Assembly: GCA_938045565.1 (NCBI GenBank)
Contig: CALIAZ010000002.1
Location: 1 to 64,000 of the forward strand
DNA from: an uncultured Atopobium sp.
GTDB taxonomy: Bacteria > Actinomycetota > Coriobacteriia > Coriobacteriales > Atopobiaceae
Reading direction: 5' to 3'
Length of the DNA: 64,000 nucleotides
The translations under genes and the position numbers were made by a program. Of the stretch, positions 15,126 to 24,144 are shown piece after piece. Below the pieces are notes generated by a model. It had not been told where the DNA came from, did no database searches, and worked only from the letters and a program-made list of their open reading frames with translations. Within the stretch, counting starts at the first letter, position 1. Every line of letters begins with the position of its first letter.

Positions 15126-15204
15126 CAATAATAGTTATTGTCTAATAGTTGGCGTGGTATATAATAGCTATTATACAGAACCTACATAATAGTTATTACA
15201 TAGG
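15126..15204. promoter_or_regulatory. Divergent control region with three palindromic operators
   Basis: Three related palindromes: CAATAA/TTATTG (15126-15140), TATAATAGCTATTATA (15160-15175, perfect) and a copy at 15180-15200 identical in reverse to 4756-4776. A promoter for the HTH gene, -35 TTGTCT (15138-15143), 16-bp spacer, -10 TATAAT (15160-15165), is fully covered by them. The same core overlaps the ssb promoter -10. This is the layout of negative autoregulation by a dimeric HTH repressor. Confidence 0.65.
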
Positions 15205-15220
15205 TAAGGAGAGATTTTCC

Positions 15221-15454
15221 TTGAAAGAAAAAGATATCTTAGAGTTCCTCGCAGAGGATTCTCATATGTCAAGATATAAGCTTTCTCTTTGGATGGGAAA
15301 GTCCTCGACGTATGTCAACGCACTCTTGCATCAAAAAAGTTCTCCAACGCTCAAGACCTTTATAGCGTTTGCTGAAGCGTGCGGATGGAATGTTTTTATC
15401 GAAAAAGACGGGCAGAAGATACAAATAACAAACGACGATAGTGAAGAAACGTAG
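15221..15454 (+). CDS. HTH regulator, probable master repressor of the element
   Basis: 77 residues from a TTG at 15221, preceded by TAAGGAGAG. The longer reading starting at 15149 is excluded because it would begin upstream of the -10 (15160-15165). Residues 14-45 form a lambda-repressor-like HTH (HMSRYKLSLWMGKSSTYVNALLHQ), followed by PTLKTFIAFAEACGW. It faces DUF2786 divergently across three palindromes. It likely represses its own gene and ssb-parA; that is inferred from shared operator sequences. Confidence 0.75.
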   Translation: MKEKDILEFLAEDSHMSRYKLSLWMGKSSTYVNALLHQKSSPTLKTFIAFAEACGWNVFIEKDGQKIQITNDDSEET

Positions 15455-15534
15455 TTTTTATGACTAATTACTCATTCAAGTAAAAGGTATGGCTTAAAAC
15501 AGCTCTCAGAGCCTTATATAACATTTGTGCAGTT

Positions 15535-15570
15535 AAAGTAAATGCCCTCGGTACTGAGGGCATTTACTTT
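15535..15570. terminator. Strong bidirectional terminator
   Basis: Perfect 15-bp stem (15535-15549 with 15556-15570), loop GGTACT. It separates the HTH regulator gene from the converging ardA-DUF2958 operon. Confidence 0.8.
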
Positions 15571-15585
15571 AGGGGAAATGTTGTC

Positions 15586-15729
15586 CTATAAGCGGAGACG
15601 TTTTAGCTCTTGCTGTATTTCTAGCTTTTGCTCAATAGCCCAGTTGGTCTCTGCAATGTCATAGCCGCTAATAGAAAAACCGCCATTAAGTATCCAATCG
15701 GCCACTGAAACTTCTGTGTTAACACTCAT
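15586..15729 (-). CDS. 47-residue protein downstream of DUF2958
   Basis: An ORF missed by length filters. It begins MSVNTEVSVADWILNGG, continues FSISGYDIAETNWAIEQ, and ends LKRLRL. The ATG (15727-15729) follows AGGAAAAG at good spacing and lies 18 nt after the DUF2958 stop, so it ends the ardA operon. It has an N-terminal hydrophobic/aromatic part and a C-terminal charged helix. No family recognised; a small regulator or antirestriction partner is possible. Confidence 0.6.
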   Translation of the reverse strand: MSVNTEVSVADWILNGGFSISGYDIAETNWAIEQKLEIQQELKRLRL

Positions 15730-15747
15730 GATCTGATCTTTTCCTGT

Positions 15748-16197
15748 TTAGTGTGTATGGGAATGAGATGCTTTGTGATCTTGTTTACTAGCTTGCTCAG
15801 AATACGTAAGAGCACCGGAGAAAAGTCTCTCAAGCTCATCTGAAGAGAGTTGATTAACTAGCTCGGTATCCTTAAGCTGTCTAAAGGTCTTGGGGAAATC
15901 CTCTAAAATGAGTCTTTGAGCACCCAGTTGTTTCAGCTCATCAAGATTAAAGTATCCCCATTCGGGATAGTCTCCCACTACAAGGCCGAAGGCATTATGG
16001 GTCTTGGGATCATATTCAGTGAGATACCAGGTCCAGTCTGAGCGGAAGAGAATGACATAGGCTGCAAATACTTCTTTTTCCGCAAAAGCAACGTCTTCTT
16101 GACCATAGAGTTCAGGCACCCTTTCTAGGATCTCTTGTGGCATAAGATCTTCTGGATGTTCTTTCGAAAAGTATTTGCCTTCTTTGGTAACGTCCAT
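15748..16197 (-). CDS. DUF2958 domain protein
   Basis: 149 residues. The segment FRSDWTWYLTEYDPKTHNAFGLVVGDYPEWGYFNLDEL (residues about 51-89; key residues WTWY, EYD, FGLV, GYF) is typical of DUF2958, a domain of unknown function found on conjugative elements, often near antirestriction genes. The C-terminal tail is His-rich (HSHTH). It follows ardA by 12 nt and likely shares its transcript. Confidence 0.8.
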   Translation of the reverse strand: MDVTKEGKYFSKEHPEDLMPQEILERVPELYGQEDVAFAEKEVFAAYVILFRSDWTWYLTEYDPKTHNAFGLVVGDYPEWGYFNLDELKQLGAQRLILEDFPKTFRQLKDTELVNQLSSDELERLFSGALTYSEQASKQDHKASHSHTH

Positions 16198-16209
16198 AGT
16201 AAATACCTC

Positions 16210-17214
16210 CTAGTCCTTTCTCGATGGAGTTTGGTTGTGAATAGAAAGCGATGTTATGGCCGCTTTTATCTCAGGGGTGGTCATATTTGCCATCTTATTA
16301 AGCGTTTCAGAATCAAACTTGGCACCATGGGTTACCTCGGTTGGTACAGTTCCAGCAATCCCAGAAAAGACTATGCACGTCGAGACCCAGTCGGGATCAG
16401 GAACCGTCTCTGATCTGTTGAAGAGGATTGCCTTAATTTGATTTTCGTTATAAGGAAGAGTGTCGGCAAGAGAAATCAGAGTTTTAAGGTTTTCTTTCTT
16501 TTGGGAGCCTGGATAGTAGTTTTTAAGAGATTCTTGGGAGATACCGAGTATCTCACTTAGCTGCTCATAGTTTGGATAAGAAGTACGAATAGCATCAGCT
16601 TTCTGAGCAATCTCTTCCCGGCTATATAAAGATAGATTCGGAAGAGGTTGGAGTTCCATAAAGCCCTTGTCAGTAAGAACTACATCATGTGAGTAGTCTC
16701 TTCCATATTGTGCATAATCAAAATAGCATCGAATGGTTTCTTCGAGACTACCTGGCTTTGGATGAGGATCAATAAGACCTGATTCTTCAGCAAGTGTATA
16801 GCCAAACTTACTTTCTCTTGAAGAATCATAGAGAGAACCATCAGCAGTAAATTCATAGAAAGGAATCTCATCTGCCTGTAAAACAGCATTTGTTGCTTCA
16901 AGAATATCTTTGAAAGAGTTATGTTCCACAATAGCTTCAATAGCGGCTTCGTACTCACAACCTTCCGCAAGAACACAGAGGTTGTTCAAATCAACTATTT
17001 GGGAAGGATCGGCCCAATTAAGAGCGCTGGAAAGGTTGCATGTATAGATAATACCTGCGTTATGAAAATCCTCAATTATCAGATCATGTTGGCCGTTATC
17101 AGAAAGTCTTGAAATAGTCTCATTCAATTCATCTGGATCCATAGGAAGTGTGATCCACTCCCAATCTCCATCCGGCTGACCGATACAAATATGTGCTTGA
17201 TTGTCGAGCGCCAT
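16210..17214 (-). CDS. ardA: ArdA-like antirestriction protein with C-terminal extension
   Basis: 334 residues from the ATG at 17212-17214, which follows GGAGGT; a longer reading to 17253 lacks a site. ArdA mimics B-form DNA and blocks type I restriction enzymes in a new host. Supporting signals are the N-terminal GQPDGDWEWITLP, the acidic segment DLIIEDFHNAG, and the later YFDYAQYGRDYSHDVVLTDKGF, the usual ArdA end. Residues after about 215 are an extra domain with HTH-like helices (NYEQLSEILGISQESLKNYY). It should be expressed early in the recipient. Confidence 0.8.
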   Translation of the reverse strand: MALDNQAHICIGQPDGDWEWITLPMDPDELNETISRLSDNGQHDLIIEDFHNAGIIYTCNLSSALNWADPSQIVDLNNLCVLAEGCEYEAAIEAIVEHNSFKDILEATNAVLQADEIPFYEFTADGSLYDSSRESKFGYTLAEESGLIDPHPKPGSLEETIRCYFDYAQYGRDYSHDVVLTDKGFMELQPLPNLSLYSREEIAQKADAIRTSYPNYEQLSEILGISQESLKNYYPGSQKKENLKTLISLADTLPYNENQIKAILFNRSETVPDPDWVSTCIVFSGIAGTVPTEVTHGAKFDSETLNKMANMTTPEIKAAITSLSIHNQTPSRKD

Positions 17215-17304
17215 AACATACCTCCAAAAAGAGTGGACATGTGCGCTCTGCAAACAGCCTGAATGTGAGTATTTGGGTCTGTGTAACCAGGGCGTTATAG
17301 TAGG

Positions 17305-17342
17305 AAGCGCACCTTGTATTCTTAATACTACCAGGTGCGCTT
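17305..17342 (-). terminator. Terminator at the end of the transfer operon
   Basis: 10-bp stem AAGCGCACCT/AGGTGCGCTT (17305-17314 with 17333-17342). It lies between the last transfer-operon gene and ardA. The T-run is weak, so read-through into ardA is possible. Confidence 0.55.
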
Positions 17343-17368
17343 ACTCTTAGCTTATGGCGAAACAGTTG

Positions 17369-18088
17369 TTACTTTCCTGAAAGAAAATCAAAGGGATTTT
17401 TTGCTTGCTTTTTAGAGGCTGCAGAAAGAACATCTTTAATGAGATCGGTCGAGGTTGGAGGAGCGTAAGCTTCTATGAGCTTTTTATGCTCCTCCTTTTT
17501 AATTTGATGTTCTTTATCCTCCGTTTTTTGTTCCTGGCGCTCTTCTTGTACTTTAGGTAGTCTGGCTCTTATGTTCCGGAAGTCTTTCTGCTCGACCTCA
17601 TGTGATTGCCTATTCTCTTTTCTCTGTGAGGCTCTCCGTACATTTTCTCCGGAAGTCTTGGAAGTAGAACCCTCAAACGACTCAACAATATGAACAAGCA
17701 TCTTTTGAGTCGTTGAAAGTGTGCGCATACGTTGTTTAGGATCGATGGTGTTTTCTTGCTTAGGAAAAGGAAGATCATCTATAGAGAAAAGCCCGTAACG
17801 GATGCAGATAATCCAATCAAGAAGCGGGGGAAGGTTTTCGATAGAATGCACTTCTGCGATAGTGTCCGCTAACTTTGTAAGCTTTGCTTTTTGTGTAGGC
17901 TCAATGATCGGAAGTATATCTGTGCTGTTTTTCTTCCATGAGGCGCGACCAGGGAGCGGAGAGAGAGGATCATAAGCAAGGGAAAGGGCTACGTTTTCAA
18001 AGCCCTTTTGATCGGAGATATAGCTTTGAAGCTCATCTATCGCCTCTGCAGTTAACTGACGAATCCGTTCAGCTGCGTTGTTGCTCAT
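17369..18088 (-). CDS. Hypothetical transfer-operon protein
   Basis: 239 residues, start overlapping the preceding HTH gene by 4 bp. The N-terminal 125 residues look globular (helical, with WIICIRYGLFSIDDLPFP). Residues about 140-205 are very rich in Glu, Lys, Arg and Gln and are probably disordered or coiled coil. A C-terminal motif DLIKDVLSAASKK...NPFDFLSGK follows. No family recognised. The coupling suggests it works with the HTH protein. Confidence 0.65.
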   Translation of the reverse strand: MSNNAAERIRQLTAEAIDELQSYISDQKGFENVALSLAYDPLSPLPGRASWKKNSTDILPIIEPTQKAKLTKLADTIAEVHSIENLPPLLDWIICIRYGLFSIDDLPFPKQENTIDPKQRMRTLSTTQKMLVHIVESFEGSTSKTSGENVRRASQRKENRQSHEVEQKDFRNIRARLPKVQEERQEQKTEDKEHQIKKEEHKKLIEAYAPPTSTDLIKDVLSAASKKQAKNPFDFLSGK

Positions 18089-18339
18089 CGTTGTCCTCCT
18101 CTCTCATCATCAATTCCTAAAAGCCAGTCAACCGAAACATTAAGAGTTTTTGAGATCTTAATGAGGGAGACTGCTGAAGGAGAACGCGCTCCTGTGAGAT
18201 AAAAGGACCAGGCGGTGCGCGTAATACCAATAGCGTCAGCAGCCTCCTGAAGCGTCGTAAACCCTCTTGCCCTCGACGCTTGAGACAACCTTCTTGATAA
18301 GGAGGAAAGTTCTTGTATGTAAGAACTACTACTACTCAT
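18085..18339 (-). CDS. XRE-family HTH protein inside the transfer operon
   Basis: 84 residues: after a Ser-rich start, a helix-turn-helix at about 28-75 (LQEAADAIGITRTAWSFYL, PSAVSLIKISKTLNVSVDWLL), a close fit to XRE repressors. It overlaps the genes on both sides by 4 bp (18085-18088 and 18336-18339), so it is translationally coupled in the transfer operon and could report on its expression. Confidence 0.85.
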   Translation of the reverse strand: MSSSSSYIQELSSLSRRLSQASRARGFTTLQEAADAIGITRTAWSFYLTGARSPSAVSLIKISKTLNVSVDWLLGIDDERGGQR

Positions 18340-19226
18340 GAGCGGAACTTAGTTACCTTTGCGAAGTTCCAGTCATTCTCGCCGTGACTATTGTGCCAGG
18401 TCACGATGTAGTTTCCGGTGATATTACCATCTTTGTCATAGGCAGTGACTTCAAAGGTACCGGTTGAGTCGGTATAGACCGCCGTAAGAACGTTTACCTT
18501 GGCTGTATCATCGCCAACATTTCTCACGAACGCGTCATGGACTCCTTCCGCAAAGCCACGCGGAAGTTTTTTAGCCATACCCTCAACATCGGTAATATCA
18601 ACAAGTTCTTCTTTGCGGACATCTTCAATATATACGTCACCGTTTCTTTCGTGGCGCTCATCATCTTCGGTATAGTTCTTAAACATCCACCTCTCGTTAT
18701 CAGTTGATATAGGCCATCCGATAACCTTAGTACCGTCTTTGTCTACTGTCAGGTAGACAACATTTTGGTGGGCGCCAACTGAACTAGTGCCCCCAGACTT
18801 TGGTGAAATAGTAACAGTATCTTCTTTTGGGTTGTATCCGTTGATTTCCAAATAGAGACCAATATACATACGTATCGTTTCTTGGTCATAGGCTGAGTAA
18901 TTGGAAATGTTCTTCATACCACTAATATGGTCAACTGGAACGAGATACTTCTTCATATAGCGTGCACGTCTTTCTTCCTTTGTTTCATCATATGGCACGC
19001 CTTCAGCGTTGGTATGACGACCATCAGGAAGCGTATAGGGATCATTTTCTTGCTTTTCTTGTGTCTGTTGCGTTTCATTCGGTTTGTTTGTAGCCGACCC
19101 TGGTCCTGAGAAGAAGTACCAAAGGCAAACGTTCAAAAGCACGATACCAACAAAGGCAGCGCTTATGAGGAGTACTCTATTTTGATACCAGGCACGACCT
19201 GCAGGCTTTAGTTCGTTGTTTCCCAT
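18336..19226 (-). CDS. Membrane-anchored conjugation protein, possible VirB8-like
   Basis: 296 residues. A short cytoplasmic start, one membrane segment (about 17-40, VLLISAAFVGIVLLNVCLWYF), a polar linker, then an extracytoplasmic domain of about 200 residues rich in beta strands. The topology and operon position match VirB8/TcpC-type scaffold proteins of Gram-positive transfer systems, but I see no decisive sequence motif. It lies between the CHAP hydrolase and the HTH gene. Confidence 0.55.
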   Translation of the reverse strand: MGNNELKPAGRAWYQNRVLLISAAFVGIVLLNVCLWYFFSGPGSATNKPNETQQTQEKQENDPYTLPDGRHTNAEGVPYDETKEERRARYMKKYLVPVDHISGMKNISNYSAYDQETIRMYIGLYLEINGYNPKEDTVTISPKSGGTSSVGAHQNVVYLTVDKDGTKVIGWPISTDNERWMFKNYTEDDERHERNGDVYIEDVRKEELVDITDVEGMAKKLPRGFAEGVHDAFVRNVGDDTAKVNVLTAVYTDSTGTFEVTAYDKDGNITGNYIVTWHNSHGENDWNFAKVTKFRS

Positions 19227-19237
19227 CTTTATCCCTC

Positions 19238-20986
19238 CTAAAGGATACTGCCTATGTTTGTAGCAGAAGTAACTCTTCTACCTTTCCACTCACTCTTCCA
19301 TGCACTGGTACCAGGATTGCCGTTTGCACGGTAATGAGCGTTTTCTACTTCAAATTCTAGAACGTTCTGACCATTTGAGTGACCCCACTCATTACATCCT
19401 GGATCATTGGGGTTTTTAGCATCTGCGATGATTGCGGGAATAACAGTTCCATCATCTAGGTAGAAGTCAACCATGTCTCCAACCTGACCGAAGGTAGTTG
19501 TACACGCTATGAGATAACGACCATTAAGAACGGCGATGTGGTCATTCCAAGGCATGCCAGCATTAGCCCACATATCAGCAACGACTCTTTGACGTGAAGA
19601 CCTTGCCCAAATGGGATAAAACGAGTCGTATGGAGTAATGGAATAGCCTCCGGCACCATATGGCTCTGGGATCTGAATCGTTCCGGCATTAGATCCACCT
19701 TTCCATTTAGGCGTTATATACCAGATGTGTTGATAGCCACCTGCTGAGTGCGCATTGGCATCCGCTTCATATGAGCCTGTTGCATCTGCCGTGACGGTCT
19801 TTTCTTGCCTCGGGTTTCCGTGATCTGCTACCCAAAACTTACGTCCTGCCTCATTTTGACCAACCTGAACGATAACGCCAATGTGATTTGGTCCTGGATT
19901 CGATCCGGTATTATCGTAGAGCACTAAATCTCCAACTTTCGGATCATAGCTCCATGAATCATTGATGGTACCGGCATCCGGATGATCTCTATACCACTGA
20001 AGAAGGACTTGCACGTTATAGGTATTGGAAGGAAATATCCCTACTTCCATCAGTCCTGCTTTCTTTGCACACCAGGAAACAAAGATTAAGCACCAATCGC
20101 CATGAATACCCATCTCGTTTTGGTACTTTTCACCATCATTTGCCATACCGCCTTCATACTCTTGATGAACAATTCTCGCAAACGCCTGGGCTTGTCCAGA
20201 GCCTTGAGTTGAGCCTTGATTAAGGATAGATGTAAAAGCAGAGCATGTTGGAACGAAAATACACACAAGCACAATAAGGCTTGCAGTTGCTAGGAATGCT
20301 ATAGGAGAGGTAATGACTGTTGAAATAGCCGCTGCTACAGCTGAAATAATAGCCTTAACCGCAATCGTTACGATCTGAACTGAGCGTCTAAAAGCGTTTG
20401 TAGCAGTCCTTATAGCAACTTTTGTACCTTTAGCAGCACGAGCAGCATTTCTTGTCGCAAAACGCCTTACAGCACGTCTTTGACGTGCCTTGGTACGACG
20501 GCGTTTCCATAGCTTCACAACACTGTCAGTGACATGCTGACGAGCATGACGACCACCTGTTGAAACGCCGCGCTTAACGCGAGCAGACGTGCGCTCGACA
20601 AAGTCATCTGCTGTGCTTTCAGCATCCTGTCTTTCGTCGAGATCAAATGGTACTGAAGATGTAACAGCCGATGAAGACGTAACGGCAGCGCTCACAACAT
20701 GGTGCTTGGATGCCCGAAGTGCACGCATATACCCAACGCTACCGCGCTTCTTGAGTGAGCGCTTACTGGCGCGCTCAAGAGGGGAAGGGGACTTAGCTTT
20801 GTCTACTCCACGTGTAAGCGAGGGAAGAATTTCACTTGTCTCACTTAGAGTAGCGTGCGGTTTTGTACTAAGGATCCTTGAAGCACGTGCTTGGCGGCGA
20901 GAAGCGAAATCGCCGCCTGCACGTGCCTTAGGCGACACAGAAGGACGAAGAAGCTCCTCACGCTTTGATGAGTAAGCTCTGATCAT
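19238..20986 (-). CDS. CHAP-domain cell-wall hydrolase of the transfer system
   Basis: 582 residues. A basic, Arg/Ala-rich N-terminal 200 residues, a membrane segment (about 215-255), then a CHAP amidase/endopeptidase domain: the catalytic Cys in HGDWCLIFVSWCA and the His in NHIGVIVQV. A C-terminal domain (from about 455, ITPYDSFYPIWARSS...GDMVDFYLDDGT...IIADAK) resembles a 3D/RlpA-like double-psi barrel. Such enzymes open peptidoglycan for the mating channel (VirB1 role). Its start overlaps the virB4 stop by one base (TAATG). Confidence 0.85.
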   Translation of the reverse strand: MIRAYSSKREELLRPSVSPKARAGGDFASRRQARASRILSTKPHATLSETSEILPSLTRGVDKAKSPSPLERASKRSLKKRGSVGYMRALRASKHHVVSAAVTSSSAVTSSVPFDLDERQDAESTADDFVERTSARVKRGVSTGGRHARQHVTDSVVKLWKRRRTKARQRRAVRRFATRNAARAAKGTKVAIRTATNAFRRSVQIVTIAVKAIISAVAAAISTVITSPIAFLATASLIVLVCIFVPTCSAFTSILNQGSTQGSGQAQAFARIVHQEYEGGMANDGEKYQNEMGIHGDWCLIFVSWCAKKAGLMEVGIFPSNTYNVQVLLQWYRDHPDAGTINDSWSYDPKVGDLVLYDNTGSNPGPNHIGVIVQVGQNEAGRKFWVADHGNPRQEKTVTADATGSYEADANAHSAGGYQHIWYITPKWKGGSNAGTIQIPEPYGAGGYSITPYDSFYPIWARSSRQRVVADMWANAGMPWNDHIAVLNGRYLIACTTTFGQVGDMVDFYLDDGTVIPAIIADAKNPNDPGCNEWGHSNGQNVLEFEVENAHYRANGNPGTSAWKSEWKGRRVTSATNIGSIL

Positions 20987-23900
20987 TAGTTGTCCTTCTC
21001 ATCCTTATCAGCAGGAGTGTCAATCCAATTTGGTACAACTTCCTTTCTTTCGCGTGCGCGCTCTTCATTTTTTGTTGCAAGATCAGCCAGATCTTCTTCT
21101 GTGATCAGAATGCCTTCTTTGAGCAATTCAAGAAGTGAAGTATTCTCTGTAGGTGCTGTATTTGCCTCTGCAACGATCTCTGAATCAGAAACAGAGTCAT
21201 AGGGAATTGTTGGAAAAGCAGTGTTCTCTTCTACTTGAGACGAGTCTTCTGATGAAAAGCTTTTCTTATACGGAGAAGTAGGAAGATTGCCCTTATTTTC
21301 TGCTGTCTCTGTGAGTGTCTCTGTAACGTTTTCATCGTCTGGTACAACGGCTACAGGAGCGCTAACGCCCTCTTCTGTCATATCATCGACATAAGGACTA
21401 TACGTTGGATAAAAAGGTTTTGAGATGTCCTTATCCTTCGCTGCTACAGAAGCTGTTCCTTGAATATCTTCAGGCTTTGTCGTGATGATACGATACAGCT
21501 CAGGAACTACTCGCTCATCCAAAGTAAAGTCATAGTGAATGACTTTGTTTCTAAAGAGATAAAGTCCTTCTCCTGGATCTGCATGAGAAAGAGTACGTTG
21601 TTGAATCTTAGAAAGACCATAGATTTGCGCAAGTACGGCCGCAGATTCATTTGTTTGTCCGGTAAGTACGACAAATGGAGTGTTTTGCAGCATGTAGAGC
21701 GTACTTTCATTGTCGATCATACGTTGGATGTTCTGTGTGATACAGGTGATGTAGAAGTTCCATTTACGGCCACGGGTAAAGAAGCGATCCAACCACTTGG
21801 CCATAATGGGAACTTCAAGCAAAAGCTGTGTCTCATCAACGACCAGATATGTACGACGTCCCAGGCGACGATTCTCTGTAACTTTTGACCATACAAAATC
21901 CAAAAGCACCATGATTGCCAAAGGCTTTAGATCATCCGAGAGATCCGTAACCACAAAGTCAATAAGGCGATTGTTAAGGTCAACGTTCGTTTTATGATTA
22001 AAGACCGAAAAAGATCCGGTAACGTAGCGCTGAAGCGTGACCGCCAAAGCGCGAGCATCCTCTTCTGGGGAGCCTTTGACATTAAGGAGGTACTCATAGA
22101 GTTTATCAAGTGTCGGTAGGTCATCTTTATCTTTACTCTCAAGAAAGTCTGCATAGATATTCATGCAAGCTGTATCGAGAATGGACTTTTGGGAAGCGGT
22201 CAAACTCGATGCCATTGCCTCAACGGCAGCCAAAATGAAGCCAACTTTTCCTGGCATTGGGTTTCCGGACTTGTCAGGAGAGGCAGCGCCGTAAAACTCA
22301 TTCATTTCCATAAGGTTAATGTGGTTTTCCGATGCCTCAGAAAGGTCAATAACCTCTCCGCCAAGTTCACGCACCATAGCCATATTTTCGGCTTCAGGGT
22401 CAATGATGATGATATCGGCATCCGGCTCACGCAGGTAGCGCTGTATGGTCAAGATTTTGGTAAGAAAACTCTTGCCTTTTCCTGGCATGCCAAGCACAAA
22501 AGAGTTGGTATCCTCACGAAGAGATTGATCGTAGAGAATAGGTGCTGAAGTATCAGCGTCAAAGCCGAGAAGCGCACCCTTCTCGTCATTCATACGAACC
22601 GATGAGAAGGGGGCGTAGACTTCTAAGGCCTCTGTCAGCATGGCGTAGTCATATTCGCTCGGAAGCTCACGAGAACCTAAAGGAAGCGCACTTGTGAATG
22701 ACTGTTCACGCAGGCAATCCCAGTGTTCGATCTCCTCGAAAAGATGAGCATCAAAGACAGATTCAAGGCGCTGTCCTGCCTGGTCAAGTTCCTCTTGCGT
22801 ATCCGCCATAACGCTAACGGTAGTAGTCACTGAAAAAAGATGCTGCTTGTCGTTAGATACTTTGTACTTGAAGTCCTCGGCTTCAGCTACGCTTGTTTTG
22901 ATGTCGGGGGGCAAGTTGTCATCATCAACGAAATAACCGCGCTCAGGCTGTGAGCGGTCCTTTTTGTACTTCGTGGCCTCGGTTGAGGTATCTGAGACGT
23001 GTGCTGCAGCAAAACGATTCGCACGCGCCGTATCCCAGGGATGGACATGCTGAGAGATGATCGTCTCAAAAGGCAGCGTTGTAATATCGGTAATAAAGCT
23101 ATCGCGAACCGTCGGAGCGTAGCGGATAACCAGGTAGGTACGTACATACTTTCCAGATACTATGAGATCTGAAGAACCATAAGGCCGCTGGATCTTAGAA
23201 GGTGCACAAAGATCGCGAACACTAAGAAGAGGGGTTCCTTTCAGTTCTGTATAGGGATTAACCAGGCGAGCCGGCTGGTTGGAACGTGTCATTGAGCGAA
23301 TAAGGCGGATTCGCTCAACACCTGTAGCCGGCTCTGAATCGGAGTCAAGCAGGGAAAATGAGTTTTTCGCTGTTGCATGAATAGCAGCGAGCTTCTGTTT
23401 GGCCTCAGAATGAGAGTTTGCAAGGACGGTAAAAACAAGTCCTCTTGTAGACTGCATAGGACGCTCATCAGAAGACACGCGAGAAGAAACATAGCGTTGA
23501 AGTTCTAACGCAAGTTCTTGTTTCTCCGCCTGTGTATCTTCCGTAATAAAACTCTTTGAAAGCTGCTCATCTGTGATTGGATAGGTATGAATCCAGATCT
23601 GCATAGCAGAAGCGGAACTGAGGCTATCGAGAAACTCACCCCAAATTGCCGCTGTTTCTTCTCGCTCCGCCTCCTGTATTGTTGTCCAACCGACATCATC
23701 AAATTTATAGAAGGACGAATAGCGATTATCCACGTCCGCATCATCAAGCTTCATGATGCCATCAGGATATAGCGCAGAGAAGGGTACGGCGCGCCTGGTT
23801 GCATACGGAGAAAAGAGCGTATCTTTAGGCGCCTTTTTATTCGCACGCTTACCCTTGCGATCGCGCTTACGGGTGGCTTTCGCTACTTCTTGTGCAGCTT

Positions 23901-24135
23901 GGTTCAGCTCATCTGAAGTTGGGATCTCGCGGGCTTCTTGCTCAAGCTTTGCGCGCAGCGCATCTCGCTCAACTTGTTTGGTTTCAAGCTGAGCCTTAAG
24001 ATCAGCCGCTTGGGTAAAGTCTTCTGCAGCTTTAGCTTTCTCAAGATTCTTTTGAAGTACCTGAATCTCGTCTTCAAGGGCGGAAAGCTCGGGAGAGGTA
24101 ATCTCAGGTTTTTTGCTTTTCTTTTTTCCAAACAT
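20986..24135 (-). CDS. virB4: VirB4-family conjugation ATPase
   Basis: 1049 residues. An N-terminal coiled coil (about 13-70, with a UVR-like KAAEDFTQAADLKAQLE) precedes the VirB4 N-domain. The ATPase domain has Walker A GMPGKGKS (near 555) and Walker B YLVVDETQLLL (near 752). A charged, disordered tail of about 140 residues follows. VirB4 powers assembly of the transfer channel at the membrane. The N-terminal coiled coil and long tail make it larger than the usual 600-850 residues. Confidence 0.95.
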   Translation of the reverse strand: MFGKKKSKKPEITSPELSALEDEIQVLQKNLEKAKAAEDFTQAADLKAQLETKQVERDALRAKLEQEAREIPTSDELNQAAQEVAKATRKRDRKGKRANKKAPKDTLFSPYATRRAVPFSALYPDGIMKLDDADVDNRYSSFYKFDDVGWTTIQEAEREETAAIWGEFLDSLSSASAMQIWIHTYPITDEQLSKSFITEDTQAEKQELALELQRYVSSRVSSDERPMQSTRGLVFTVLANSHSEAKQKLAAIHATAKNSFSLLDSDSEPATGVERIRLIRSMTRSNQPARLVNPYTELKGTPLLSVRDLCAPSKIQRPYGSSDLIVSGKYVRTYLVIRYAPTVRDSFITDITTLPFETIISQHVHPWDTARANRFAAAHVSDTSTEATKYKKDRSQPERGYFVDDDNLPPDIKTSVAEAEDFKYKVSNDKQHLFSVTTTVSVMADTQEELDQAGQRLESVFDAHLFEEIEHWDCLREQSFTSALPLGSRELPSEYDYAMLTEALEVYAPFSSVRMNDEKGALLGFDADTSAPILYDQSLREDTNSFVLGMPGKGKSFLTKILTIQRYLREPDADIIIIDPEAENMAMVRELGGEVIDLSEASENHINLMEMNEFYGAASPDKSGNPMPGKVGFILAAVEAMASSLTASQKSILDTACMNIYADFLESKDKDDLPTLDKLYEYLLNVKGSPEEDARALAVTLQRYVTGSFSVFNHKTNVDLNNRLIDFVVTDLSDDLKPLAIMVLLDFVWSKVTENRRLGRRTYLVVDETQLLLEVPIMAKWLDRFFTRGRKWNFYITCITQNIQRMIDNESTLYMLQNTPFVVLTGQTNESAAVLAQIYGLSKIQQRTLSHADPGEGLYLFRNKVIHYDFTLDERVVPELYRIITTKPEDIQGTASVAAKDKDISKPFYPTYSPYVDDMTEEGVSAPVAVVPDDENVTETLTETAENKGNLPTSPYKKSFSSEDSSQVEENTAFPTIPYDSVSDSEIVAEANTAPTENTSLLELLKEGILITEEDLADLATKNEERARERKEVVPNWIDTPADKDEKDN

Positions 24136-24144
24136 GATATGTCC

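Noticed and set aside
15149..15220. Longer N-terminus of the HTH regulator
   Set aside because: It would start upstream of the promoter -10 at 15160-15165; the TTG at 15221 has a good ribosome site.
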